From an uncultured Campylobacter sp. (GTDB taxonomy: Bacteria > Campylobacterota > Campylobacteria > Campylobacterales > Campylobacteraceae): a DNA stretch of 22,601 bases. This document shows, one piece after another, positions 1 to 8,172 of the stretch. The position numbers and the translations under genes were made by a program. How positions within the stretch are numbered: position 1 is the first letter of the stretch; each line of letters starts with the position of its first letter. The notes below the pieces were generated by a model that saw only the letters and a program-made list of their open reading frames with translations, was not told the origin of the DNA and ran no database searches. Where the stretch lies: positions 1-22,601 of the forward strand of contig CALCKS010000015.1 in the NCBI GenBank assembly GCA_937965895.1, given 5' to 3'.

Positions 1-1
1 G

Positions 2-49
2 GTCACGGGCGGCGAGGATATGCACCTCATGCGCCTTGAGATGCGGTGA
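2..49 (+). CDS. 3' end of an unidentified protein (partial)
   Basis: The window opens inside a plus-strand reading frame that ends at TGA 47-49. The 15 visible residues read VTGGEDMHLMRLEMR. They are followed closely by an inverted repeat that could end the transcript, which supports a genuine gene end rather than chance. The tail is too short to name a family and I do not recognise it. The start lies outside the window. Confidence 0.5.
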   Translation, partial: VTGGEDMHLMRLEMR

Positions 50-66
50 TTTTGCTGCAAATTTTA

Positions 67-100
67 GCTCAAATTTGATATTTAAATTTGAGCCGATTTT
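67..100 (+). terminator. Possible terminator after the first partial gene
   Basis: A perfect 10-bp inverted repeat, GCTCAAATTT at 67-76 and AAATTTGAGC at 84-93, has a 7-nt loop. It is followed by a T-rich run (CGATTTTT). It lies 17 bp past the stop at 49. The stem is AT-rich, so the hairpin is moderate in strength; the position is what makes a terminator plausible. Confidence 0.4.
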
Positions 101-115
101 TAAAATTTACTTCCA

Positions 116-141
116 AAAACGCGTCAAATTTGACGCGTTTT
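116..141. repeat. Perfect 26-bp palindrome
   Basis: Positions 116-141 read the same on both strands: each arm is AAAACGCGTCAAA and the centre is CAAATTTG. It could form a hairpin in either direction, so it may be a bidirectional terminator. It could also be a dyad binding site. It is larger than the AAATTT palindromes that recur through the window. Confidence 0.6.
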
Positions 142-352
142 CCACTCTTTAAAACAAGGCAAAATAAATTTAAAAATAAGCCAGATACCTAAATATTCAT
201 TTGAAACCATAGAGCAAATGCTGCCAAATTGCGTCCTTGAGGGCGGCGAGCGGTATTTCTCCACGCTACGAGAGCTCTACGCCGCGTCTAAGATAGACAG
301 GCAGTCGCTCAAAGAGCTTTGGAGCGAGGCGGATGATTTTTTACTGTCATAA
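134..352 (+). pseudogene. Open frame without a start, possible gene remnant
   Basis: A plus-strand frame is open from the TGA at 131-133 to TAA at 350-352. Its second half, from about 185, is protein-like in codon choice: it contains FETIEQMLPNC, FSTLRELYAASKIDRQSL and a C-terminus ELWSEADDFLLS. No ATG or GTG lies in a position to start the whole frame; the only in-frame ATG is internal, near 215, without a ribosome site. The upstream part runs through the palindrome at 116-141 and is unlikely to be coding. I read it as the 3' remnant of a gene whose 5' end was lost. No family is recognised. It sits beside other broken frames (438-979 and 1016-1332). Confidence 0.35.
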
Positions 353-437
353 TTTCGAGCCGTGAGACCGCGAGATTTGTGCGGCGCAGGCAAATGTGCA
401 GATAAATTTGAACTAAATAAATTTGAAAGGAAAATAA

Positions 438-979
438 ATGGGTTCTGCTTGGAGTTACAGTGCGAAAGAGTGCAGCACGGACGGTAAATTTAGCGCGGAA
501 TTTGAAGGTCATGAGATAGCCATGGGCGCGCCGAGTCTGGGCGAGTTACGGCTTTACGCGAGTGCGGAGTTTTTTGCTAGGCGGCGTAAAATTGCAAAGC
601 TGGTTTAACGGCGACGCAAGCGCGGAGGCGCAGGATTTAAATTTGAAGCGCGAAGAAAGCGAGAGCGAAAACGTAAAATTTAGCCAAAGCGGCGAGATTG
701 AGCAAATTTTACTTAGCGAGCAGGCTACGGCGTGTTTTACGTTTTCGGACGATTCGCGGTTTTTGGCATTTGCCGAGTGGACGGCTGATAAAATGCAGCT
801 CGCAAAGGTGCTGCGGCTAGCGGGCATGAGCATAAAAACCGTTGACGGGCTCCAAAGAGTTGCGGAGTTTTTATCTTTTAAGGATGGTTCGCTGGAGATT
901 TTTGGACTCGCCGATTTTTATGCCCGAAAGCTTTTGGGTGGACGTTCGCGAGCTTTTTGACGATGAGATCAAAAGCTAA
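438..979 (+). pseudogene. Frameshifted hypothetical protein (two frame changes)
   Basis: An intact 5' end is visible: AAAGGA at 426-431 precedes ATG 438. The first frame gives MGSAWSYSAKECSTDG and stops at 606-608. A second frame (from about 562 to TGA 958-960) carries GGVKLQSWFNGD and FTFSDDSRFLAFAEWT. A third frame supplies a fitting end, SPIFMPESFWVDVRELF, and TAA 977-979. Joining the three gives one continuous protein of about 180 residues. From memory this resembles a small uncharacterised family that begins with a 'WSYSxSxxxDGK' pattern and has a central 'WSDDSRYLAVPQWT'-like motif. The shifts lie near 560-590 and near 900-915, each equal to one extra base. Either the gene has decayed or the assembly has errors; two independent shifts favour decay. 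Confidence 0.6.
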
Positions 980-1015
980 ATTTGACGCCGCAAACGTCCG
1001 AGCCGCTAGCGGTAA

Positions 1016-1332
1016 AATTTAACGATAAACCGCAATCTAGGCAAGATAGCGCCGAGCGTTAAAGCTAGCCGTAAATTTGTAAAAAGCATACAAAAATCTA
1101 CAGTCGGCGCGCTAATTTTTAGGGGGTATTTTTACCCTGAGCGCGGCGTACTAGATCTACGCCTGTTTTATTTTGCTAGCTTTGGCGCCGTTTTTATCAA
1201 ATTTGACTCGGAGGCGATTTTGGCTTTGCGGCGAGAAATATCGCAGCGACGTTTGGCGTTTTGCTCGCGGCTTTCACGGCCTATAAAGATTACGATTTTA
1301 TGAAAATCCGCAGCGAGTCTAGTCTATTTTAA
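1016..1332 (+). pseudogene. Possible decayed membrane protein gene
   Basis: Between 980 and 1546 there is no intact gene. One plus frame is open from 1016 to TGA 1301-1303 without any ATG, GTG or TTG; it includes GYFYPERGVLDLRLFYFAS. A second frame, entered near 1207 and ending at TAA 1330-1332, carries GGDFGFAARNIAATFGVLL and a short C-terminus ending RSESSLF. A single frame change near 1205-1215 would join them into a protein with one or two hydrophobic segments. The codon use resembles neighbouring genes. No family is recognised. From 1333 to 1546 I see no gene and no convincing terminator for the minus-strand gene that ends at 1547. Confidence 0.3.
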
Positions 1333-1546
1333 TGGCGGAATTTTTGCTATGCGGTTATTGACGCTGCGATTTTAGATTTTTTTCGACTCTGTTTTTTAAG
1401 TGTAGCACCCATTCTTGTCGTTCAGAATTGATTAAATTTGCCAATAGCCCGCGAACACCTTGCGCAGTCGAGCTGTGCGTGGTTTCAAATTTGGCTTCAA
1501 ATTTAACCCGCAAAACTAGCGGCGCAGACGCTTGCGCTCGTCAAAT

Positions 1547-4096
1547 TTACTCAAATATCAAAAACGGCGCTTCAAGTACGTTTCTGATTATCTTAAACGG
1601 CGAGAGAAGCGCGTCTTGCAGGATTTGCGTCGAGTACTGCGGCTTTTGCAGAGTTCCGCGTACCTTGATAACGGTCGAGAGCGTGCGGTCTTTGCCCAGC
1701 ACGATCTGATTTATGAGCGGGATTTTATCGATGATGGAGCTAGCATCCTTTAGCAGCTTTAGCTCCAGATCCACGTCGATCTCTTTGGTCGCGAGATTTA
1801 TCGTGCCGTGTCCGCCGATATCGGCACTTGAGCTTTCTAGCTCGATGGCTAGGAATTTTAATACATCGCCTTTTTTCTCAAATAAAATTTTGCCGAATTT
1901 CACCGGATACCCGTCCGCGCCAAAGTCGGGCGTCTTAAACACGAGCAGGGACGGCACGGAGTTTAAAAACGTCAGAAGTTGATTGTAAAACGTGTAGTCT
2001 TTTAGCGTGGCGCCAATTAGCCTTACTTCGCCTTTGAAATCATCGGTGCTGCCGCCTAAAACGCGCATTTTAAAGCTGCCGCCCTCAAAGCTTTTGATGT
2101 TAAAGATCGAGTTGATAAACTCGCCTCTGATGTCGTTTGCCCACATTTCAAATTTTTTGTCCGATTTTACGAGCGAAAAGTTGCCGCGAGCGGGCTTTGC
2201 GTCAAATCTCACCGTCCCGCCCGCACTCTGGCCGCTGTAGGCTAGCAGGTCTAGAGTCGCGTTAAAGTCGTTTAAAATCAGCTTCGAACCCTTGGCCTCA
2301 AACTCGATGTCGCCGTCTTTGTCTGTCAAATTTTCATCGCCGCTAAGCACAAGATCGAGCTCTTTTATAAAAAGCTCCGTCTTGCCTCCCGCGATTTTGA
2401 AATTTAGCCCGCCGCTTTTGCTCTTGCCCGTTGCACCCTTGGCGTTTATGTCGATCACAAAGCTATCCGCGTCATAGGGCGAGCCGTCTTTTTTAAACAG
2501 CGGCGTTTCAAATTTAACGTCGTTAGCTTCTATGCTAAGATTTTCAAAATCTTTGGTTTTTATATTTACGCCGCCTTCCGATATTTTCAGGCTTTTTAAC
2601 AGCGGCGAGTAGGGCAGTAGATCGCGCGCGTCGGGTAAATTTATCTCGTTTTGCGCGCCGAATTTTAAACCCACAGCGGCCGGAGACGCGATATCTAGCT
2701 TCGTATCCTTGCCGCTAAAATCAAGCCTAGCCGCAAACGGCGTCGCGCCTAGTTTTAAAATTTCGCTCTTGCCAAAGGCTAAATTTAGTTTTTTTAGCGT
2801 GCCGTTTATGTCGCCTGCGAGCTTGCCTAGATCGAGATTTACTGCCGCGTCCGCGCTAAAAAAATCCATCCCCGTGTTTTTTGCACTTACCTTTAGTTTG
2901 TCGTTTAAAAGCTCGACGTCTGCGGTTTCGACGTTAAATTTAGCTCCCGCGATCAGAGTTTGCCCGCCGGTGATCTTAAATTTGCCCTTAGGCGTCACTT
3001 CTAGCGGGTCAAATTTGATATCAAGCGCGAGTTTGGCGTCCGTTTTACCGCTTAGCTGTTTGACGGGAACGTCGATATCGTAGGCCTTTAGTATGGAGTT
3101 TACGCTTTTGTCGTAGAGTGCCGAGGTTTGCAGATTTAGCGTGAGCCCGGCGCCTTTTTCCTCGAAAATTTTATAGATTTCAAGATTGCTTCCGTTTAGA
3201 TTTTTGCCCTGCCATTTCGGGTTTTTTAGCGTGAAAAATAGCGAGCCTTTCTTTAGCTCGACATCGACTCCTTCGGCGGTGGCGGCGGGTAGTTTTTCAT
3301 GAAATTTAACCTTTACGTTTTTAGAAAAACCCTGTGCGCTAAGCTCGTTTAGATAGGGTTCTTGCTTGTTTAGGTCAAATCTACCCCGAAGCGATTTTAC
3401 GAAGTAGTTATCCGCCGTGACGTAGCCGTAGATCCAGCTTTTTATCTCTTTATCTAGTCCCGTTTTTGCGCCCAGCTCGTCCATAAAGCCCCTTAGGCCA
3501 GTCGCGTTTATGTCGCTTAGTTCATATGTTAGCTCGCTTTTTTTGAGATTTACGGTAGCGTTTCCGTTTAGTTCGTGGCTAGAAAACGTACCGTTAAAAT
3601 CGTAAATTTGACGCCTCAAATCGGCATTGCTAACGCCGCTTAAAGTGATGTTAAAGTCCTTAAACTCGAGTAGATAGATGTTTGCAGTTATACCGTCCTC
3701 GGTGTCTTTGAAATTTGAGCTAACCGCCAAAAACGGGCTATCTAGATAAAAAACGTCGTCTCTGTAAAATAGCGTGGACTCGCTGTTTAAAAATTTGACG
3801 CGCTCGAGTAAAATTTCGTCAAACAGCCTGTCGATCCAGACGATGTTTTTGGATAGGTCTAGCAGCGCGTCCTCGGAGCTATCCTTGGCGCTTTGTTTAG
3901 GTATCTCTATATTTTTCGCGCGTAAAATTATTTTTTTATCGAGTTTTATATATAATTGCTCTATTTTAAAGTCGCCCGCGTCGATATTTTCTATCATGGC
4001 GCCGTGTTTTAGGACGGCTATAAAAATGACGAATATCAAAACCGCGGGGATCAAAATGCGCCAAATTTTCTTCATTATCAGCGAGATGATTTTCAT
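1547..4096 (-). CDS. AsmA-like / DUF3971-type envelope protein
   Basis: This 849-residue protein has one N-terminal membrane anchor (about residues 11-28, rich in I, L, V and F). The rest is a long, mostly beta-stranded periplasmic body built of repeated patterns such as 'LxLDIKFDP...GKFKITGG' and 'NLDLGKLAGDINGTLKKL'. The C-terminal part (GGHGTINLATKEIDVDLELK, then 'LGKDRTLSTVIKVRGTLQKPQ') matches the AsmA-like C-terminal region of AsmA/YhdP/TamB-type proteins. Known members bridge the periplasm and are implicated in phospholipid transport to the outer membrane; the role here is inferred. The start is uncertain: ATG 4096 or the in-frame ATG 4075 seven codons in, neither with a strong ribosome site. 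The gene is divergent from mltG and the two 5' ends overlap. Confidence 0.8.
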   Translation of the reverse strand: MKIISLIMKKIWRILIPAVLIFVIFIAVLKHGAMIENIDAGDFKIEQLYIKLDKKIILRAKNIEIPKQSAKDSSEDALLDLSKNIVWIDRLFDEILLERVKFLNSESTLFYRDDVFYLDSPFLAVSSNFKDTEDGITANIYLLEFKDFNITLSGVSNADLRRQIYDFNGTFSSHELNGNATVNLKKSELTYELSDINATGLRGFMDELGAKTGLDKEIKSWIYGYVTADNYFVKSLRGRFDLNKQEPYLNELSAQGFSKNVKVKFHEKLPAATAEGVDVELKKGSLFFTLKNPKWQGKNLNGSNLEIYKIFEEKGAGLTLNLQTSALYDKSVNSILKAYDIDVPVKQLSGKTDAKLALDIKFDPLEVTPKGKFKITGGQTLIAGAKFNVETADVELLNDKLKVSAKNTGMDFFSADAAVNLDLGKLAGDINGTLKKLNLAFGKSEILKLGATPFAARLDFSGKDTKLDIASPAAVGLKFGAQNEINLPDARDLLPYSPLLKSLKISEGGVNIKTKDFENLSIEANDVKFETPLFKKDGSPYDADSFVIDINAKGATGKSKSGGLNFKIAGGKTELFIKELDLVLSGDENLTDKDGDIEFEAKGSKLILNDFNATLDLLAYSGQSAGGTVRFDAKPARGNFSLVKSDKKFEMWANDIRGEFINSIFNIKSFEGGSFKMRVLGGSTDDFKGEVRLIGATLKDYTFYNQLLTFLNSVPSLLVFKTPDFGADGYPVKFGKILFEKKGDVLKFLAIELESSSADIGGHGTINLATKEIDVDLELKLLKDASSIIDKIPLINQIVLGKDRTLSTVIKVRGTLQKPQYSTQILQDALLSPFKIIRNVLEAPFLIFE
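3925..3960 (+). promoter_or_regulatory. Candidate promoter for mltG
   Basis: A perfect TATAAT lies at 3951-3956, within TTTTATATATAATTGCT. It is preceded by T-rich stretches (ATTTTTTTATCGAGTTTTAT), as expected for Campylobacter sigma-70 promoters, which use T-rich periodicity instead of a -35 box. It would start transcripts about 90 bp before mltG, inside the coding region of the divergent AsmA-like gene. Confidence 0.45.
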
Positions 4097-4988
4097 ATTT
4101 TTTCTGAGCTTTCTTGTTTATCTTAGCCGCCCGGTGAGCGTGAGCGAGGTCATTTTCGTGCCTCAGGGCAGTACGCTCGCGATTATATCATATCTAAGCG
4201 AAAAAAATACGGACGCGAATAAATTCGACGCCGTGATCTTGCGCGCTATGGGGCACGTGCAAGCAGGCTGGATAGATCTGGGCGCGGCAAAGCTTAGCAA
4301 GCTTGATTTTTTATACAAGCTCACGACCGCAAAGGCGGCCCTAACGCAAATAACGCTGATTCCGGGTGAAACGACGGCCGTGTTTTTGCAAGAGGTCGCA
4401 AAAAAGCTAAATTTGAGCGAGGCGAAGCTAAATGAATTTTACGCCAAATTTGCTCCGCTAGAAGACGGCTTTTTGGTGCCTGAAACCTACAAAGTACCGC
4501 TTGGCGTAAACGAAGAGCAGCTAGCGGTGCATCTGGTAAATTTATCTAAAAAATCCCACGAAAAAACGGCTACCGAGCTACTGGGTAACTACGACGAAAA
4601 GCGCTGGAGCGAGTATCTCGTGACGGCCTCGGTCGTACAAAAAGAGGCTGCGAGCGAGGATGAGATGCCCCTTGTGGCCTCCGTCATACAAAACCGCCTA
4701 AAAAAGGGCATGAAGCTGCAAATGGATGGCACGCTAAACTACGGACTCTACTCGCACGAGACGGTCACGGCCGAGCGCATACGAAGCGATAAAAGCAAAT
4801 TTAACACCTATTTAAACGAAGGCCTGCCGCCAAGCCCAGTTTGTACCGTGGGTCTAGCGGCGATAAGAGCGGCGATAAAGCCCGCGCAGAGCGAGTTTTT
4901 GTACTTCGTGCGGGATAAAAAGACGGGCAAGCATAAATTTAGCGTAACATACGAGGAGCATGTAGGCGCGATAAACTCCCAAAAATAG
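4056..4988 (+). CDS. mltG: Endolytic murein transglycosylase MltG
   Basis: MltG cuts nascent glycan strands in the periplasm to set peptidoglycan chain length. From ATG 4056 the protein has 310 residues: a membrane anchor at about 3-23, then a periplasmic domain. Family motifs are clear: LEDGFLVPETY (135-145), the catalytic-glutamate segment ASVVQKEA (E197), NRLKKGMKLQMDGTLNYG (from 213), and the C-terminal 'FNTYLNEGLPPSPVCTVGLA', 'YFVRDKKTGKHKFSVTYEEH'. The frame is open back to 3774, but that extension is antisense to the AsmA-like gene. ATG 4056 has GGGGA at good distance; ATG 4086 is an alternative without a ribosome site. The length fits short epsilonproteobacterial MltG proteins. Confidence 0.9.
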   Translation: MRQIFFIISEMIFIFFLSFLVYLSRPVSVSEVIFVPQGSTLAIISYLSEKNTDANKFDAVILRAMGHVQAGWIDLGAAKLSKLDFLYKLTTAKAALTQITLIPGETTAVFLQEVAKKLNLSEAKLNEFYAKFAPLEDGFLVPETYKVPLGVNEEQLAVHLVNLSKKSHEKTATELLGNYDEKRWSEYLVTASVVQKEAASEDEMPLVASVIQNRLKKGMKLQMDGTLNYGLYSHETVTAERIRSDKSKFNTYLNEGLPPSPVCTVGLAAIRAAIKPAQSEFLYFVRDKKTGKHKFSVTYEEHVGAINSQK

Positions 4989-5008
4989 CGAGCCAAAAGG
5001 CGTTTTAA

Positions 5009-5048
5009 TATAAATTTGGATAAGATTTTGCGAAATTTATTTAGGAGA
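5009..5048 (+). promoter_or_regulatory. Candidate promoter and ribosome site for icd
   Basis: The 64-bp gap between mltG and icd holds two possible -10 boxes, TATAAA at 5009-5014 and TAAGAT at 5021-5026. It also holds a clear Shine-Dalgarno, AGGAG, just before ATG 5053. Which -10 is used cannot be told, and read-through from mltG is possible because I see no terminator. Confidence 0.35.
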
Positions 5049-5052
5049 AAAG

Positions 5053-7269
5053 ATGAGCGACATCGTCTACACTAGAACCGACGAATCCCCGCTGCTTGCG
5101 AGCTACTCGCTTTTTCCGATCCTGCAGGCGTTTTTGCGCGCTGGCGGTATAGAGATAGAGCAGGCCGACATAGGGCTGGCTGCGCGGATCATCGCTGCTT
5201 TTAACGACAAGCTACCGCCTGATCTGCGCGTGAGCGACGATTTGGAGATGCTGCGAAATTTGACGCAAGAAAAGCGCGCAAATATCATCAAGCTGCCAAA
5301 TATCTCGGCAAGCTTGCCTCAGCTAAACGCCGCTATCACCGAGCTTCGCGCCAAAGGCTACGATCTGCCCCCGTACCCGTCCGAGCCGCAAACGCTGGAT
5401 GAGAAAGACACGGCCGCTAGATACGCCAAAGTGCTAGGAAGCGCGGTAAATCCGGTGCTTCGCGAGGGCAACTCGGACCGCAGATGCGTCGGTGCGGTAA
5501 AACGCTACGCCCGCGAAAATCCATATAAAATCACCCCTTTTGAAAAAGACAGCAAAACCGAAGTCGCCTATATGAAGGGCGGAGATTTTTACTCCTCCGA
5601 GCGTTCGATTAGCTTTGAAGCGGATGAAAATTTACGCGTCGAGTTTATCTCAAAAAGCGGCGAAAAACGCGTGCTAAAAGAAAATTTAGCGGTAGAAAAG
5701 GGCGACATAATCGACGCTAGCTTTATGAGCGCGAGCAAGCTAGACGCCTTTATAAAAGAGCAAATTGCGGACGCGAAAGCTAAAAATTTGCTCTTTAGCG
5801 TACATCTAAAAGCCTCGATGATGAAGGTGAGCGATCCCGTGATTTTCGGGCATTTCGTAAAGATTTTTTTCGCGGAGGTTTTTGAGGAGTTTGCGGATGA
5901 GCTAAAAAGCGTAAACGTCAGCGAAAACAACGGACTAAAAGACCTTTTTGCACGGATTTTAAATTTACCTCAAGCTACGCAGGAAAAAATAAAAGCCAAA
6001 TTTGATGAAATTTATGCCGCAAGGCCAAATTTGGCGATGGTAAATTCGGCCGCAGGCGTTACAAATTTACACGTGCCTAGCGACGTTATCATCGACGCCT
6101 CGATGCCGGCGATGATAAAAAACGGCGGCAAAATGTGGGATAAAGATGGTATAGCTCGCGAAACCAAAGCCGTGATACCAGATAAAACCTACGCCGTCGT
6201 TTATGAGGCCGCGATCGCGGAGATCAAGGCAAATGGCGCGCTAGATCCCGCTAAAATCGGTAGCGTCTCAAATGTAGGTCTAATGGCTAAAAAGGCCGAG
6301 GAGTACGGTAGTCACGATAAAACCTTCGTGATGAGCGAAGCGGGCGAGGCGCGCGTGCTAAACGCCAAAGGCGAAATTTTATTTAAATTTGAGCTAGAAA
6401 AAGGCGATATATTTAGGATGACGCAGGTCAAAGACGTCGCCGTTCGAAACTGGGTCGAGCTAGCGCTAAAACGCGCGAAAATCACGGGACAAAAGGCGAT
6501 ATTTTGGCTGGACGAAAACAGGGCTCACGACCGAGAAATCCTAAAAAAAGTAAGAGCGCAGCTAGCAAGCGCTGGTACCGGTGGGCTTGATATAGAGGTC
6601 ATGCCTCCGGCTGCGGCTTGCAAAAAGTCGCTTGAGATCATGAGATGTGGCAAGGACTGCATCAGCGTCACGGGGAACGTCTTGCGCGACTATCTGACCG
6701 ATCTTTTTCCGATATTGGAGCTTGAAACCAGCGCCAAGATGCTCTCTATCGTGCCGCTACTAGAGGGCGGAAGTATCTTTGAGACGGGAGCCGGAGGCAG
6801 CGCGCCAAGGCTCGCCGAGCAGCTACTGGAGCAAAATCATCTAAGCTGGGATAGCTTGGGCGAGTTTTTGGCTCTGGGAGCCAGTCTGGAGCAGTTAGCA
6901 GGCTTTAAACAAAGTCCCGAGGCGCAAATTTTAGCAGATACGCTAAACGCGGCCGTAGAGCGCTATCTAAAAGAAAACAAAGTCCCGCGGTTTGAGGTCG
7001 GGCAGCTAGATACGCGCACGAGCCATTTTTATATCGCGCTTTACTGGGCGAGCGAGCTTGCCGCTAGCGGTACGCAGCTGGGCGATAAATTTAAACTCGC
7101 CGCCCAAAATCTCGCGCAAAACGAGAGCGCGATCGTGGCCGAAATAAACGCTGTGCAAGGACGAAAGGTCGATATCGGCGGATACTACAAACCGGATGAT
7201 AAAAAGGCGAGCGCGGTGATGAGGCCGAGCGCGACGTTTAATCAAATTTTACAAAATCAAATTTTATAA
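5053..7269 (+). CDS. icd: Monomeric NADP-dependent isocitrate dehydrogenase
   Basis: This cytoplasmic TCA enzyme oxidatively decarboxylates isocitrate to 2-oxoglutarate with NADP. At 738 residues it has the size of the monomeric (IDH-II) class, not the 400-450-residue dimeric class. Recognisable class segments are VNPVLREGNSDRR (substrate-binding region, EGNSDRR at 138-144), IIDASMPAMIKNGGKMWDKDG (split here: IIDASMPAMI then KMWDKDG), EYGSHDKTF, GDIFRMTQVKD, FWLDENRAHD, and the C-terminal TSHFYIALYWASELA. All are intact. ATG 5053 follows AGGAG. mdh starts 12 bp after the stop, so the two are probably co-transcribed. Its product feeds OorDABC, encoded 2 kb downstream. Confidence 0.96.
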   Translation: MSDIVYTRTDESPLLASYSLFPILQAFLRAGGIEIEQADIGLAARIIAAFNDKLPPDLRVSDDLEMLRNLTQEKRANIIKLPNISASLPQLNAAITELRAKGYDLPPYPSEPQTLDEKDTAARYAKVLGSAVNPVLREGNSDRRCVGAVKRYARENPYKITPFEKDSKTEVAYMKGGDFYSSERSISFEADENLRVEFISKSGEKRVLKENLAVEKGDIIDASFMSASKLDAFIKEQIADAKAKNLLFSVHLKASMMKVSDPVIFGHFVKIFFAEVFEEFADELKSVNVSENNGLKDLFARILNLPQATQEKIKAKFDEIYAARPNLAMVNSAAGVTNLHVPSDVIIDASMPAMIKNGGKMWDKDGIARETKAVIPDKTYAVVYEAAIAEIKANGALDPAKIGSVSNVGLMAKKAEEYGSHDKTFVMSEAGEARVLNAKGEILFKFELEKGDIFRMTQVKDVAVRNWVELALKRAKITGQKAIFWLDENRAHDREILKKVRAQLASAGTGGLDIEVMPPAAACKKSLEIMRCGKDCISVTGNVLRDYLTDLFPILELETSAKMLSIVPLLEGGSIFETGAGGSAPRLAEQLLEQNHLSWDSLGEFLALGASLEQLAGFKQSPEAQILADTLNAAVERYLKENKVPRFEVGQLDTRTSHFYIALYWASELAASGTQLGDKFKLAAQNLAQNESAIVAEINAVQGRKVDIGGYYKPDDKKASAVMRPSATFNQILQNQIL

Positions 7270-7281
7270 AAAAGGAAAAAA

Positions 7282-8169
7282 ATGAAAATTTCAGTTATCG
7301 GAGCCGGAAACGTAGGCGCGAGCGCGGCTAGCGCTATTTTGCTAAGAGGCATCGCAGACGATATCGCGCTGGTGGATATTTTCGGCGACGTAGCGCGCGC
7401 AAAGGCGATCGATCTATCTCAGAGCGCGGCGGTTTTCGGTCTGGACGTGAGCGTCGCTGGCGGTGATGATTTTGAGCTAGTTAAGGATAGCGACATCGTG
7501 GTCGTGACTGCGGGGAGTCCTAGAAAAGAGGGGCAGACTAGAGAGGACCTGCTACTAAAAAACGCAGGCATCGTAAAAGGCACGGTGGAGAAAATCACCA
7601 AATTTGCCCCAAACTGTGTCATCATAAACGTAACAAACCCGCTTGACGCGCTCACGTATCTAGTCTATAAAACAAGCGGTTTTGATAAAAGTAGGGTGCT
7701 AGGCATGGCTGGCGAACTAGACTCTGCGCGCCTAAAATACGAGATCTCTCAAAAAACGGGACTAAAAAATAGTGCATTTAGCGCACACATCATAGGCTCT
7801 CACAACGACGATATGGTGGCGCTACAAAGCAACGTGAGCGTGGATCTGGGCGGCGAATTTGACGCGGTAGCGCAGGAGGCCAAAACGGGCGGCGCAAAGA
7901 TAGTTAAGCTGCTTGGCACGTCGGCATACTACGCTCCGGGAGCGGCTGCGGCTAAAATGTGCGAGGCGATAAAAACCGGCAGCGAGCAGTGGCTAAGCTG
8001 CTGCGTGATAGAGGGCGAGTGCGCGGGCGGTAGGCTGGTTAGGCTCGGCAAGGGCGGCGTGCACGAGATTAAGCAACCAAGCGCGGAGGAAAAGGCGGCA
8101 CTCGAAAAAGGCGAATCGCAAACTGCCGTAAATATCAAATTTTTAAAAGAAAGCGGGGTAATCGCGTAG
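7282..8169 (+). CDS. mdh: Malate dehydrogenase (LDH-like MDH)
   Basis: Interconverts malate and oxaloacetate with NAD(H). The 295-residue protein shows the nucleotide-binding GAGNVG (7-12) with the strand-end Asp of LVDI (D32) that favours NAD. The substrate-binding arginines are in PRKEGQTRED (R81, R87); TNP has N119; GMAGELDSAR has R150; and the catalytic histidine is in IGSHNDDM (H174), paired with D147. The active-site loop reads RKEGQ where many MDHs have RKPGM; C. jejuni Mdh, as I recall it, has a similar RKDGQ. AAGGA precedes ATG 7282. It lies between icd and an NlpC/P60 gene. In C. jejuni I recall sucCD following mdh; it is absent here. Confidence 0.94.
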   Translation: MKISVIGAGNVGASAASAILLRGIADDIALVDIFGDVARAKAIDLSQSAAVFGLDVSVAGGDDFELVKDSDIVVVTAGSPRKEGQTREDLLLKNAGIVKGTVEKITKFAPNCVIINVTNPLDALTYLVYKTSGFDKSRVLGMAGELDSARLKYEISQKTGLKNSAFSAHIIGSHNDDMVALQSNVSVDLGGEFDAVAQEAKTGGAKIVKLLGTSAYYAPGAAAAKMCEAIKTGSEQWLSCCVIEGECAGGRLVRLGKGGVHEIKQPSAEEKAALEKGESQTAVNIKFLKESGVIA

Positions 8170-8172
8170 CCG

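Noticed and set aside
1428..3083. Plus-strand open frames opposite the AsmA-like gene
   Set aside because: They are shadows of a long minus-strand gene with clear family features; none has a ribosome site or recognisable protein.
3774..4055. Upstream extension of the mltG frame (94 extra codons)
   Set aside because: It is antisense to the AsmA-like gene, lacks a ribosome site, and would place about 90 extra residues before the membrane anchor; ATG 4056 with GGGGA fits better.
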